64,000 nt of DNA from Pantoea alhagi (GTDB lineage Bacteria; Pseudomonadota; Gammaproteobacteria; Enterobacterales; Enterobacteriaceae), in contig NZ_CP019706.1 in the NCBI RefSeq assembly GCF_002101395.1, positions 4,154,001-4,218,000 of the forward strand, given 5' to 3'. Under the pieces are notes generated by a model. It saw only the letters and a list, made by a program, of their open reading frames with translations. It made no database searches and had not been told where the DNA came from. The position numbers and the translations under genes were made by a program. This document shows, in pieces, positions 35,150 through 43,081 of the stretch (the stretch's first letter is position 1; the number at the start of each line of letters is the position of its first letter).

Positions 35150-36831
35150 TGTTTCTCCATGCTGGCTGATGTTGCCGAAATTGGTTGAGCAGCGGCGGCC
35201 TCACGCTGCTGCTGACGTCGGGTGATAATACGCTGGCGCGTCAGGCGATAAAGCACCCAGACCAGGGTACAAAAGGCCATCCCGGCGGTCAGTAAATAGG
35301 TATCGTTCCATGCCAGTACGTTGGCCTGCAGCGTGGAGACACTTTGCAACTGCGCTACCGCCTGTGCGCTAAGCAGTGCACTGTCGCCCAGCTGGCTATT
35401 AAACAGCGCGCTGTACTGACTAAGGCGCTCGGTTACGTTGGGATCGAGTAGTGAAAGCTGGTCACCCAGCAGGCTGGAGTGATATTTTTCCCGCCATACC
35501 TGAAAGGTGCCGAGCATGGCAGCGCCAATCAGACCGCCTAAATTCTGACTCATGCCGAACAGCACCACGAAGCTCACCAGATTTTTCGGCTGAGTTACCA
35601 CGCTGCCGATGCCCAGCAACATGGCAGGCGCCATAAAGAAAGCGCTGCTGAAGCCCAGCAGAAACTGGCTGAAATACATATTGTGCGGCCGCGTCAGCGG
35701 ATTAGAGTGGCTGTCTATAAACGACGCAATCATCATGATCAGCAACGAGGTGACGATCGGCCAGCTGAAGTGTGCAGGTTTTAAGGTCAGCGCACTGGCA
35801 GTGATCCCCAGCACCACGCCAGCAATAATCGCCAGCGCCAGGCCACGCAGCTGATCGTTCTGCAGGCCAACCTGCTGCAAAAAGCCGATGGCTCCGCTGT
35901 TCTGTTCCGCCAGCACCACGCGCATCATGATCATTACGATACCCAACCGGATAATGGCTCCGCTGCCCAGCCAGCGCGTATTGATCAGCGGATTTTTACG
36001 GTTATGCTCTACCACCACCGCGCTGATGATCAGTACCACAGCCAGTGCCAGGCAAATACCAAGCCACGGCGTACTGAACCACCATTCGATGCGCCCCAGT
36101 GACAGTACGCCGCACAGCAGCGCCATCCCCGGCGCCATTAAAATGAAAGTGACGAAATCCATTTTTTCAAACACCTTGCTGCGATCGCTTGGCGGCAGCT
36201 TCAGCATCAGCACGCATCCCAGCGCCACCATCGCCAGCCCCAGCTCAAACAGATAAAGCCCGCGCCACTCCTCCAGCTGTAGCAGCTCGGAAGAGAATAG
36301 CCGTGCCAGTGGAATGGCCAACTGTGAAGCGCTGATGCCGATCGCTAACGCCTTAAGGCGATGCTTTGCCGGCCACGCCTGAATCTGATAGTAAATGCCC
36401 AGAGAGCTCAGCGCGGCCGCCACCATACCGTGCGCGGTACGGACAATGATCGCCGAGCTGAGATCGTTAACGAACAGGTGAAAAAAGGCCACCAGCACAT
36501 ACAGCAGCAGAAAAGCCTCGGTAAAGATACGCAGGCCGAACTGCTGGCGAAACTTCACCAGCAGCAGGTTAATAGAGATATTTCCCATTACGTAAACCGC
36601 CGGGAGCCAGGCGATCTCGTTTGAATAAGCGCCAAAGGTGCCCTGAAGATTGGTCAGATTAGCCGTTACCAGCGCATTGCTCAGCGCGCCCGTCAGGGTA
36701 ATCAGCAGGCCAACCAGCCCAAAAGCGATACGTTTTTTGGTGGGATGAATCGGTGTTGAAGGTGAACCGGGCAGCATGGGCTTTTCATGTGGCTGCCACT
36801 GGCGCGGGGCATAAGGATTCGATTTCGCCAC
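35146..36831 (-). CDS. DHA2-family MFS efflux permease (EmrB-like)
   Basis: 561 aa with about 14 TM segments, typical of drug:H+ antiporter family 2. It is the inner-membrane pump of the tripartite system. The N-terminus is cytoplasmic and Pro-rich (NPYAPRQWQPHEKPMLPGSP). TM1 begins near residue 35 with a sequence typical of this subgroup (NALVTANLTNLQGTFG, followed by NEIAWLPAVYVMGN). The DHA2-like region near TM5 is less canonical than in EmrB. It starts 1 bp after the marR stop, so it is co-expressed with its likely regulator. Confidence 0.9.
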   Translation of the reverse strand: MAKSNPYAPRQWQPHEKPMLPGSPSTPIHPTKKRIAFGLVGLLITLTGALSNALVTANLTNLQGTFGAYSNEIAWLPAVYVMGNISINLLLVKFRQQFGLRIFTEAFLLLYVLVAFFHLFVNDLSSAIIVRTAHGMVAAALSSLGIYYQIQAWPAKHRLKALAIGISASQLAIPLARLFSSELLQLEEWRGLYLFELGLAMVALGCVLMLKLPPSDRSKVFEKMDFVTFILMAPGMALLCGVLSLGRIEWWFSTPWLGICLALAVVLIISAVVVEHNRKNPLINTRWLGSGAIIRLGIVMIMMRVVLAEQNSGAIGFLQQVGLQNDQLRGLALAIIAGVVLGITASALTLKPAHFSWPIVTSLLIMMIASFIDSHSNPLTRPHNMYFSQFLLGFSSAFFMAPAMLLGIGSVVTQPKNLVSFVVLFGMSQNLGGLIGAAMLGTFQVWREKYHSSLLGDQLSLLDPNVTERLSQYSALFNSQLGDSALLSAQAVAQLQSVSTLQANVLAWNDTYLLTAGMAFCTLVWVLYRLTRQRIITRRQQQREAAAAQPISATSASMEKQ

Positions 36832-36832
36832 G

Positions 36833-37261
36833 TCAGAGAGTTCCTGTCTTATCCAGCAGTTGCTGCAGTACGCGCTGGGCTATCGCTAACTCGTTGCGAT
36901 CGATATCCGTTAACAGCTCGCCGCGTAAACGGTCTGCTTCTACTTTGACTTTTTCAAAAACCGCCCAGCCTTCGGCAGTGACAATAAGCAGACGCTTACG
37001 TCGATCTTCTTCTGGCTGCAGACGCTCTATCAGCCGTTGCGCCACCAGCCGGTCGATTAGCGGCACCATGCTGGCCTCTTCCAGCCCCAGCACCTGCGCC
37101 AGCGCTTTCTGCGTCATGGGTTCACTTTCGCTGGCCAGCGTGGCGATAGCCAGCCAGCTATTCATGCTGAGGCCGCTCTCTTTTAGTCGGCGGTCGATAG
37201 CCAGTCGCCAGGCGTGCGCCGTGAGCTGCAGCAGGCGAGGAAAGCGCTGAGAGGAATCCAA
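36833..37261 (-). CDS. MarR-family regulator heading the efflux operon
   Basis: 142 aa winged-helix repressor. The recognition region is about MTQKALAQVLGLEEASMVPLIDRLVAQRLIERLQPEEDRRKRL (residues 49-91), with the wing motif DRRKR. The start is a TTG at 37261 with AGGTG about 10 nt upstream. No in-frame ATG precedes the conserved domain. It is first in the operon, so autoregulation with derepression by a pump substrate is the usual logic. An inverted repeat CTAAT-G-ATTAG lies just upstream (37273-37283). Confidence 0.9.
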   Translation of the reverse strand: MDSSQRFPRLLQLTAHAWRLAIDRRLKESGLSMNSWLAIATLASESEPMTQKALAQVLGLEEASMVPLIDRLVAQRLIERLQPEEDRRKRLLIVTAEGWAVFEKVKVEADRLRGELLTDIDRNELAIAQRVLQQLLDKTGTL

Positions 37262-37272
37262 AATATAGACAC

Positions 37273-37283
37273 CTAATGATTAG
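37273..37283. promoter_or_regulatory. Candidate MarR-type operator
   Basis: CTAAT-G-ATTAG is a perfect 5+1+5 inverted repeat 12 bp upstream of the TTG start of the marR gene. Size and place fit an autoregulatory site. No footprint or conservation evidence is available here. Confidence 0.4.
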
Positions 37284-37632
37284 ACTTCTATGTATGTAGC
37301 CATTGGTAAGTATAGGCGCTGGAGAAAGGGCTTGTGAAGAATCTTGCCGGCTTATTATGGTGCAAAAAATGGCATTTCCGGGAACGGCAAAAAACGCGCC
37401 TTCACTGCCTTCAGCCTGGTTTTAAAGTTACCTTTAGAATAAATGTTACAAGCGAAACGTTTTTATCGCGATTTTGTATAGCTTTTGTATAATTATTTTG
37501 CTTTTTAATTATTTGATTACTAAGGAATAGCACTTTTTGTTTAATCATTGTTTGTACAACTTTGCCTTTTTTGTATAGCTTTATCTTCGCTGAGCTAAAT
37601 CATGCTCTGTAACGAATGATGCATTTGCGTCG
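37284..37632. other. Non-coding AT-rich region with repeated TTGTATA motifs; possible sRNA body
   Basis: No ORF with coding character. TTGTATAG occurs at 37474-37481 and 37571-37578, TTGTATAA at 37485-37492 (including a perfect TATAAT at 37488-37493), and the palindrome TTGTACAA at 37552-37559. The region ends in a strong plus-strand terminator at 37633-37679 that has no upstream gene, so transcription of a non-coding RNA or a leader from about 37500 is plausible. The repeats could be operators for a regulator of the downstream ariR-like gene. Confidence 0.5.
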
Positions 37633-37679
37633 CCTCTGAAGGTGTTTAACTCGGATTTCCACCTTCAGAGGTTTTTTTT
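37500..37679 (+). ncRNA. Candidate small RNA or attenuated leader (boundaries approximate)
   Basis: Inferred only from an orphan terminator at its 3' end and a TATAAT hexamer at 37488-37493. The expected product is about 180 nt with a 3' hairpin and U8 tail, the form used by Hfq-binding sRNAs. It does not match any sRNA sequence I know (not RprA, Spot 42, RybB, ArcZ or GcvB). The -35 element is poor. It could instead be an attenuator controlling the gene at 37808. Confidence 0.35.
37633..37679 (+). terminator. Strong orphan Rho-independent terminator
   Basis: CCTCTGAAGGTG (37633-37644) and CACCTTCAGAGG (37660-37671) form a perfect 12-bp stem, followed by eight T residues (37672-37679). It functions only on the plus strand. 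The nearest upstream gene (marR) is on the other strand and points away, so the terminated transcript is not accounted for. Confidence 0.9.
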
Positions 37680-37807
37680 CGCCTGAAGGATGTATTGCAT
37701 TCTGCTCAAGACATCATTGGTTTTTGACCGTAAACATTAGAACCCGGTCATTTCTGACCGATCCCTTAAGCCTTGACGCGCTACCAGCCGCGTTAAAGAG
37801 GACGAAC

Positions 37808-38071
37808 ATGCAGACTACTACCTCGCAAACCGACAAGGATATTACCGACTATTTCAACCTGCAGGAGCAGGGAGCCGTTAACGAAGGCGAAGTTTTGGGT
37901 GCCGTCGTGGCTGAGATTCTGCAGGCAGGGCAGCCCGTAACCAATAAAGCGATTATCTCACGTCTTATCCAGCGTCTTGAGCTGGAGAGCGATGTGGTTA
38001 TGTTGGATGTTTATCGTCATGTTCTGGAGCTGGTGGTTAACAAAACGGAAGACGATATTATCGGTTATTAA
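37808..38071 (+). CDS. AriR/YmgB-family biofilm and acid-resistance regulator-like protein
   Basis: 87 aa from the ATG at 37808, with AGAGGA upstream. An extension to 37724 lacks support. It is similar in size and pattern to E. coli AriR (YmgB, 88 aa): DYFNLQEQGAVNEGEVLGAVVAEILQAGQPVTNKAIISRLIQRLE, then a C-terminal LELVVNKTEDDI. AriR is a small all-helical dimer tied to biofilm, acid resistance and Rcs signalling. In E. coli this family sits in the BluR-repressed ycgZ-ymgABC operon. No bluR or bluF is seen in this window. It may also match YmgA or YcgZ relatives. Confidence 0.8.
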   Translation: MQTTTSQTDKDITDYFNLQEQGAVNEGEVLGAVVAEILQAGQPVTNKAIISRLIQRLELESDVVMLDVYRHVLELVVNKTEDDIIGY

Positions 38072-38134
38072 CCTCTTTAGTTGGCTATATCGCCAGTTAA
38101 AGCGGCCAGAGTAGTGATGTCATTGCGTCTCAGG

Positions 38135-38163
38135 CCGGCGCTTTCCCGCAGAGGGAAACCCGG
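38135..38163 (+). other. Structured leader hairpin before the SulP gene
   Basis: CCGG (38135-38138), TTTCCC (38142-38147), GGGAAA (38153-38158) and CCGG (38160-38163) nest into one stem with a small internal loop. There is no T tract. It may be the 3' end of the ariR-like transcript or part of the roughly 130-nt leader of the transporter. I could not match it to a known riboswitch class. Confidence 0.35.
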
Positions 38164-38293
38164 TCTGAAACTGGTATCAACAGACAATTACAGGTAACAT
38201 GCGCCTCTTGTCCTGTATGGACAACTCAAACCTTTCAGATCCATGATGCACCCTGCTGCATCTGACATTAAGACAATAAGAGCCTGCATTATT

Positions 38294-39796
38294 ATGACCA
38301 CCTCTTCTGAGGCGAACGCTGAAAAGCATGCCGACAGCGAGCTAACCGTTGCCCGCGTGTTACGCTCGCCCAAATTACTCACGCGCGAATGCCTGGCTGG
38401 TGTAATTACCGCGCTGGCGTTGATCCCTGAAGTTATTTCATTTTCCGTGATTGCCGGGGTTGATCCTAAGGTCAGCCTGATTGCCTCGGTGGTGTTGGCG
38501 CTTACGCTGTCTCTGCTGGGCGGTCGTCCGGCGATGGTGACCGCCGCCGCCGGTTCGGTTGCGCTGGTCATTGGCCCAATGGTGCGTGCGCACGGCGTGG
38601 AATACATTATGCCCGCCGTGCTGATGGGCGGCGTAATACAGATCCTGTTCGGACTCGCCGGGCTGGCGCGAATGATGCGTTATATTCCCCGCTCGGTGAT
38701 GCTGGGCTTTGTTAACGCGCTGGGCGTGCTCATATTCTTTGCTCAGGTACCGCACGTTTGGGGGCAGTCGCTGCCGGTGTGGCTGCTGTTTGCCCTGACG
38801 CTGATTATTGTGCTGTTGCTGCCGCGCGTATTAAAGAGTGTCCCTTCCCCTCTGGTCGCGATCGTGGTGATTACTGCCATTGCCGTTTACTGTGGGCTGC
38901 ATGTGCCAAACGTTGGCGATGAAGGCCCGATGCAGGCTGGCCTGCCAGGCCTGAATCAGCTGGCCGTGCCGCTTAATCTGGCGACGCTGCAAATTGTCTG
39001 GCCGACGGCGCTGAGCATTGCGCTGGTAGGCATTATGGAATCCTTGTTGACGGCGAAACTGGTTGACGATCTTACCGATACGCCATCCAGCAAACGTCGT
39101 GAATGTTGGGGACTGGGTATCGGCAATATCCTTGCAGGCTTTTACGGCGGCATCGCCGGCTGCGCCATGATTGGCCAGACCATCGTTAATGTGGAATTAG
39201 GCAAGGCGCGTACACGTATCTCTACTGTTGCAGCCGCTCTGGTTCTGCTGCTGCTGGTAACCGGGCTCAGTGCGCTAATGGCGCAGATCCCAATGGTGGT
39301 GCTGGCGGGCATTATGATGATCGTCGCGCTGAAAACCATTAACTGGCACAGCCTGCAGCCCGCTACCCTGAAACGCATTCCCCTGTCGGAAACAGCGATC
39401 ATGGTGCTGACGGTTGCCATGACCGTCTGGACCGGTAACCTGGCCATAGGCGTAGTTGGTGGCGTTGTTTTCGCTATTTTGCTGTTTGCTCGTCGCGTCG
39501 CGCACGTTATCCATGCGGAGCGGCAGCTCAGTGCCGACGGTGAATCGGTGCGCTATGTGGTGCGCGGCCCGCTGTTTTTTGGCAGCAGCAACGACCTGTT
39601 TGAGCATTTCGACTATGCGCACGATCCGCAGGATGTCACCATTGATTTAACGCATGCGCAGATTTGGGATGCCTCCAGCGTGGCGGCGCTTGATGCGATT
39701 GAAAACCGCTACCAGCGCTATGATGCGCGGGTAAAAATCGTTGGGCTGGATACGCGCAGCAGCGATTTTCATCGTCGTCTGAGCGGCACGCTATAA
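38294..39796 (+). CDS. SulP-family anion transporter with STAS domain
   Basis: 500 aa from the ATG at 38294. The 17-codon extension to 38243 has no ribosome binding site, and the site for 38294 is weak too. It has about 12-14 TM segments of the SLC26/SulP fold, with TRECLAGVITALALIPEVISFSVIAGVDP at the start of the membrane domain. A short cytoplasmic STAS domain follows (about residues 405-495, VTIDLTHAQIWDASSVAALDAIENRYQRY). It likely imports sulfate, bicarbonate or a dicarboxylate, and substrate cannot be read from sequence. It is divergent from nothing and convergent with the YoaK-type gene. Confidence 0.88.
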   Translation: MTTSSEANAEKHADSELTVARVLRSPKLLTRECLAGVITALALIPEVISFSVIAGVDPKVSLIASVVLALTLSLLGGRPAMVTAAAGSVALVIGPMVRAHGVEYIMPAVLMGGVIQILFGLAGLARMMRYIPRSVMLGFVNALGVLIFFAQVPHVWGQSLPVWLLFALTLIIVLLLPRVLKSVPSPLVAIVVITAIAVYCGLHVPNVGDEGPMQAGLPGLNQLAVPLNLATLQIVWPTALSIALVGIMESLLTAKLVDDLTDTPSSKRRECWGLGIGNILAGFYGGIAGCAMIGQTIVNVELGKARTRISTVAAALVLLLLVTGLSALMAQIPMVVLAGIMMIVALKTINWHSLQPATLKRIPLSETAIMVLTVAMTVWTGNLAIGVVGGVVFAILLFARRVAHVIHAERQLSADGESVRYVVRGPLFFGSSNDLFEHFDYAHDPQDVTIDLTHAQIWDASSVAALDAIENRYQRYDARVKIVGLDTRSSDFHRRLSGTL

Positions 39797-39817
39797 CCCA
39801 AACGGCCTGTTACATTT

Positions 39818-40543
39818 TTATTCGCCCGCCGTAATCCGGCGGGCTTTAAAAAGATAGCCTAGCGCCAGCAGCGTTAAAAACATGCCAATCACCAGCAGAA
39901 AGCCGTTTCCCATCATTCTGTAGAGCCAAATCCCGCCTACGCCACCCACCAGAAAGGCCGTTATGGTTGAGCCATGCAGCATCAGCCGTTGCAGATAGAC
40001 CGGGGTGTACTCCGTAGATTCCCGACGCCGCAAAATATCCAACAGCATAGCTAACTCTATGCCAATATCGGTTGCCGTTCCGGAAACATGAGTTGTACGC
40101 ACACGTGCGTTGGAAATCCGCGTAACCACCGCATTTTGCAGCCCCATTAAAAAGCTAAGGCTGAGGATCATCAGGATGCCGCCCGCTACCTGCGGGAAAA
40201 AGATCTCTGTTACGCCCAACAGCAGCAACAGCATCCCCTCCAGCAGAATATTAATGACGTAAACGGCGCTAATGCTGTGGCGACGGCCATGATTAATCAG
40301 CAGAGTTGAGAAGGTGGAGCCGAGAATAAACAGACAAACAATTTCAAAAAAGAACAGCGCGATCGGCAGCTCAGCACGCGCCAGTCGCTCGGAGAGTGAT
40401 GAGACATTACCGGTCATATTGGCAGAGAAAAAACCCACCGCCTCAAAGGCAGCAGTATTTAACGCGCCGGCAACCAGTGCAAGCGTTGCGGCTAGACGGC
40501 TGTCGGTAATAAAGGTTCTGGCCTCATCCTGACGAATTAACAT
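39818..40543 (-). CDS. YoaK-type DUF1275 membrane protein
   Basis: 241 aa with about 6 TM segments, DUF1275 family. Characteristic residues are the N-terminal AGALNTAAFEAVGFFSANMTGNVSSLSERLA (about 25-55) and MGLQNAVVTRISNARVRTTHVSGTATDIGIELA (about 134-166). The family has no established function and is often described as a transporter-like membrane protein. The ATG at 40543 has only a weak ribosome binding site, but it is the family start. The E. coli homologue is YoaK, but gene order here is not that of E. coli. Confidence 0.85.
   Translation of the reverse strand: MLIRQDEARTFITDSRLAATLALVAGALNTAAFEAVGFFSANMTGNVSSLSERLARAELPIALFFFEIVCLFILGSTFSTLLINHGRRHSISAVYVINILLEGMLLLLLGVTEIFFPQVAGGILMILSLSFLMGLQNAVVTRISNARVRTTHVSGTATDIGIELAMLLDILRRRESTEYTPVYLQRLMLHGSTITAFLVGGVGGIWLYRMMGNGFLLVIGMFLTLLALGYLFKARRITAGE
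39824..39847. terminator. Terminator between convergent SulP and YoaK-type genes
   Basis: GCCCGCCG (39824-39831) and CGGCGGGC (39837-39844) form an 8-bp stem followed by TTT on the plus strand. It overlaps the 3' end of the minus-strand gene. Confidence 0.7.
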
Positions 40544-40851
40544 AGTAAGTGGTGATATTGCGAAGTAAGTGAGGCGCTATTATGCGCTTTTTTGTCCGCA
40601 TCCCTTTGTGGTTTATCAAAAACCGCTCTGCAGTTGCTGCTTTCTCCTGCCAGGTCATCAATGGCTCGGTGCCTGATGCAACTTCAGGGATTATAATAGT
40701 ATGTTGTAACTAATAACTGGCGTGGCGTTGTTATCCTGCATCAGGATATGCAGCTCATGCACATGTCCGGACTGGCTGATTATTCGATAGCTGGCAGGCA
40801 GAATAAGGGAATCATGTCAGAGGTTGATATCAGGAAACCGAAGACAAAAAC
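40544..40851. other. Intergenic region between the YoaK-type gene and the tRNA terminator
   Basis: About 300 bp without a supported gene. It contains the promoter side of the leftward YoaK-type gene. Short ORFs here are not credible. Nothing else was recognised. Confidence 0.5.
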
Positions 40852-40874
40852 AAAAAAACCGCCCTTGGGCGGTT
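40852..40874 (-). terminator. Terminator of the cysT-leuZ tRNA transcript
   Basis: On the minus strand AACCGCCC-AA-GGGCGGTT (40857-40874) is an 8-bp stem followed by a T run (A 40852-40858). It lies 45 bp after the tRNA-Leu 3' end. Confidence 0.88.
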
Positions 40875-40918
40875 ACGACATTACTACATATTGCTTTGAT
40901 TTTATTCGGTATTATTTA

Positions 40919-41005
40919 TGGTGCCCGGGGCGGGACTTGAACCCGCACAGCCATACAGCCGAGGGATTTTAAATCCCTTGTGTCTACCGATTTCACCACC
41001 CGGGC
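40919..41005 (-). tRNA. leuZ: tRNA-Leu (anticodon TAA)
   Basis: 87 nt including encoded CCA. The acceptor stem GCCCGGG/CCCGGGC and a D arm with GGTAGACAC are visible. The anticodon stem-loop AAGGGATTTAAAATCCCTC has anticodon TAA. A long class II variable arm (CGGCTGTATGGCTG) and T arm GCGGGTTCAAGTCCCGC follow. It is very close to E. coli leuZ tRNA. It is directly downstream of tRNA-Cys, as in E. coli. Confidence 0.97.
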
Positions 41006-41016
41006 AGGGTGTAAAG

Positions 41017-41090
41017 TGGAGGCGCGTCCCGGAGTCGAACCGAGGTGGACGGATTTGCAATCCGCTGCATGGCCACTCTGCCAACGCGCC
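41017..41090 (-). tRNA. cysT: tRNA-Cys (anticodon GCA)
   Basis: 74 nt including CCA. The acceptor stem is GGCGCGT/ACGCGCC, the anticodon arm GCGGATTGCAAATCCGT has anticodon GCA, and the T arm is CTCGGTTCGACTCCGGG with one non-canonical pair. It matches E. coli cysT closely. An 11-bp gap separates it from tRNA-Leu. In E. coli tRNA-Gly lies just upstream, but here it is more than 1.1 kb away. Confidence 0.97.
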
Positions 41091-42182
41091 TTTATTCCGT
41101 TTGATCGTCCGAATTCGAACCATCTAATTCTTAACTGGAGCTGCATCTTTGCTCAAATGCTAACTCATTGATTCGAGAAGTTTTTTCGCGTTCCCTCATC
41201 AGATGGACGGCATTATGGACTAACTTCCCGCGGTTGGCAACCCCCCAAAGTTAAATTTTTTAAGAAGCTTTTCCATAAAACACAAGGCTGTATGAATCAT
41301 CGACGCTTTCTGTTCTGTTTTCATCCTTCGCGATTAAAGCGTCACCAGCAGCCTGACATCCGTTAGCGGACCGCTATAAGTTATAGACCGGTTTTTGCCG
41401 TAGCGACAGTTCTGTGATGAATCCATGGATAGCCCTGGCGCAAGTTACCCGAGCGTGGCCCGCTTATCGATCTTAATACAGCGCAGATACATATTACAGG
41501 CAGTCAGAGAGTCTGTATGCCATCGCCAGTAGAGATGCAAAAAATGGCAGCCGCTTGCCGGCAGATAGCAGACGAAAAAGTAAAGGATAAACGGCAGGCT
41601 CCAGGCCAGCCAGGCCAATAGCGCATTAATGAACATTAGCCACAGTAGCGGTAAGGCAACAAAAACAGTTATCCGCACTGCCAGCGGTTTTGCCTGCAGC
41701 GCCGCAGTCATTTATATCAACATAATTGTTGCCTGCTACCATTGACAGCTCTATTAAATTTGTCATATACGTTATGTGAAATGCCACGATCGTTCGCGTT
41801 GTTGATATCAATGACCGTTACACCATTACAACTGAAGAGGTTATACTTCTGTTACTAGCCGCGTGCGTTACACTGGCTAAGGAAAGTAAAATAAATGCCG
41901 CCACAGAAGGATAATTGACGTACGCATGCCCTATTGCTCTATTTCTCATATTCTTTTCCCTGTTATAACTCTCATTGTTTTTCATGCTGAAAGAACTGGT
42001 GCATATAATGAAACAATAAATGTCCGCTGCCTTAATAAGAATAATGTTTAAACGATACTCTTTTGTGCTGGCAGAGATAAATCTTAAATCATATTAAAAA
42101 ATGAGCGCTATTTTGCAGACGTACAAAGGGATCAGTCTCTGTCAGCCCAAAAGAAGAGAAGGCGTGTGGTTTTTGTAACGAA
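41091..42182. other. 1.1-kb AT-rich insert-like region between tRNA-Cys and tRNA-Gly
   Basis: E. coli has glyW-cysT-leuZ tightly packed. Here about 1.15 kb separates tRNA-Cys from tRNA-Gly. The stretch is AT-rich, especially 41720-42160, and contains only one weak ORF (41445-41711, listed apart). I see no transposase, integrase or direct repeat of tRNA ends. The 41091-41260 part must contain the separate cysT-leuZ promoter, since a terminator follows glyW. Confidence 0.6.
41445..41711 (-). CDS. Doubtful ORF, possible small membrane protein
   Basis: 88 aa if real. The N-terminal half has two hydrophobic stretches (about residues 12-34 and 36-52), and the C-terminal half has four Cys and several His. 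There is no ribosome binding site before the ATG at 41711, and codon use is unremarkable. I recognise no family. It could be a decayed gene left in the tRNA spacer. Confidence 0.3.
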   Translation of the reverse strand: MTAALQAKPLAVRITVFVALPLLWLMFINALLAWLAWSLPFILYFFVCYLPASGCHFLHLYWRWHTDSLTACNMYLRCIKIDKRATLG

Positions 42183-42204
42183 AAAAGGGCCTTACGGCCC
42201 TTTT
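42179..42204 (-). terminator. Terminator downstream of tRNA-Gly
   Basis: AAAAGGGCC (42183-42191) and GGCCCTTTT (42196-42204) form a 9-bp stem. Read on the minus strand it ends in a T run (A 42179-42186). It separates the glyW transcript from cysT-leuZ. Confidence 0.88.
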
Positions 42205-42242
42205 CGGAGAATTGCAGAAAATGCTTTCTACAATTTAAAATC

Positions 42243-42318
<76 letters not shown>

Positions 42319-42461
42319 ATTCATCAGCAACAAAGCACTGATTTTTCCTCTTCCGGCAAATTTATTACCGTCCGATGAGTTGCATTCTACTGCGCTGAAC
42401 ATCTGAGTCAACCCGATTATCTTTATGCGCCAGTTGTTTGCTGTTTTTTGCACCATATCGA

Positions 42462-43010
42462 TCAGTGTTCAAACAGATCGCCGCGCGCCGCGCTTAAATA
42501 TTGAAACATCGACCAGAAAGTCAGCACTGCAGCAATATAGAGCGCCACCACGCCGATCGCTGAAACCAGCTGATTGGGATGCCACAGCAGCGCAACCAAT
42601 GCCAGCATCTGAGCCGTGGTTTTGACTTTACCGATCCAGGAAACGGCAACGCTGCTGCGCTTACCAATTTCCGCCATCCACTCGCGCAATGCAGAGATAA
42701 TAATTTCGCGGGCAATCATGGTCGCCGCCGGCAAGGTGATCCACCAGGCGTGAAACTGTTCAGCCACCAGCACCAACGCCATCGCGACCATCACCTTATC
42801 CGCTACCGGATCGAGAAAGGCGCCGAAGCGGGTCGATTGCTTCCAGCGACGGGCCAGAAAACCATCAAACCAGTCAGTAATCGCTGCTATCACAAAAATG
42901 ATAGCGCAAACCATCGGCCCCCAATGAAATGGCAGATAGAATGCCAGCACAAAAAAAGGGATCAGCACAATACGAAACAGGGTGAGCCACGTCGGTATAT
43001 TCAATTGCAT
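42462..43010 (-). CDS. pgsA: PgsA, phosphatidylglycerophosphate synthase
   Basis: 182 aa from the ATG at 43010, the same length as E. coli PgsA. The 23-codon extension to 43079 is not conserved. It is an inner-membrane CDP-alcohol phosphotransferase that makes phosphatidylglycerophosphate from CDP-diacylglycerol and glycerol-3-phosphate, the entry to anionic lipids. The signature DG-x2-AR-x8-G-x3-D-x3-D is intact, from DGFLARRW to DPVADK (about residues 45-68). It follows uvrC in the uvrY-uvrC-pgsA unit, as in E. coli. Confidence 0.96.
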   Translation of the reverse strand: MQLNIPTWLTLFRIVLIPFFVLAFYLPFHWGPMVCAIIFVIAAITDWFDGFLARRWKQSTRFGAFLDPVADKVMVAMALVLVAEQFHAWWITLPAATMIAREIIISALREWMAEIGKRSSVAVSWIGKVKTTAQMLALVALLWHPNQLVSAIGVVALYIAAVLTFWSMFQYLSAARGDLFEH

Positions 43011-43081
43011 AAGGTACGCTAACTGTCTGGCATGAGTAGGGTTTACCCGTATGTTGCTACATTGCCACAAGGGATTCAATG

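Noticed and set aside
38072..38293. Riboswitch upstream of the SulP gene
   Set aside because: One nested hairpin is visible, but I could match no known riboswitch consensus (Mn2+, SAM and others were considered).
41100..41140. Possible tRNA remnant (GTTCGAATTC on the minus strand, like a T loop)
   Set aside because: The flanking bases cannot form a T stem, and no acceptor or anticodon arm is visible.
41626..41811. 61-codon minus-strand ORF in the tRNA spacer
   Set aside because: It overlaps the slightly better 41445-41711 ORF and has no ribosome binding site and no recognisable family.
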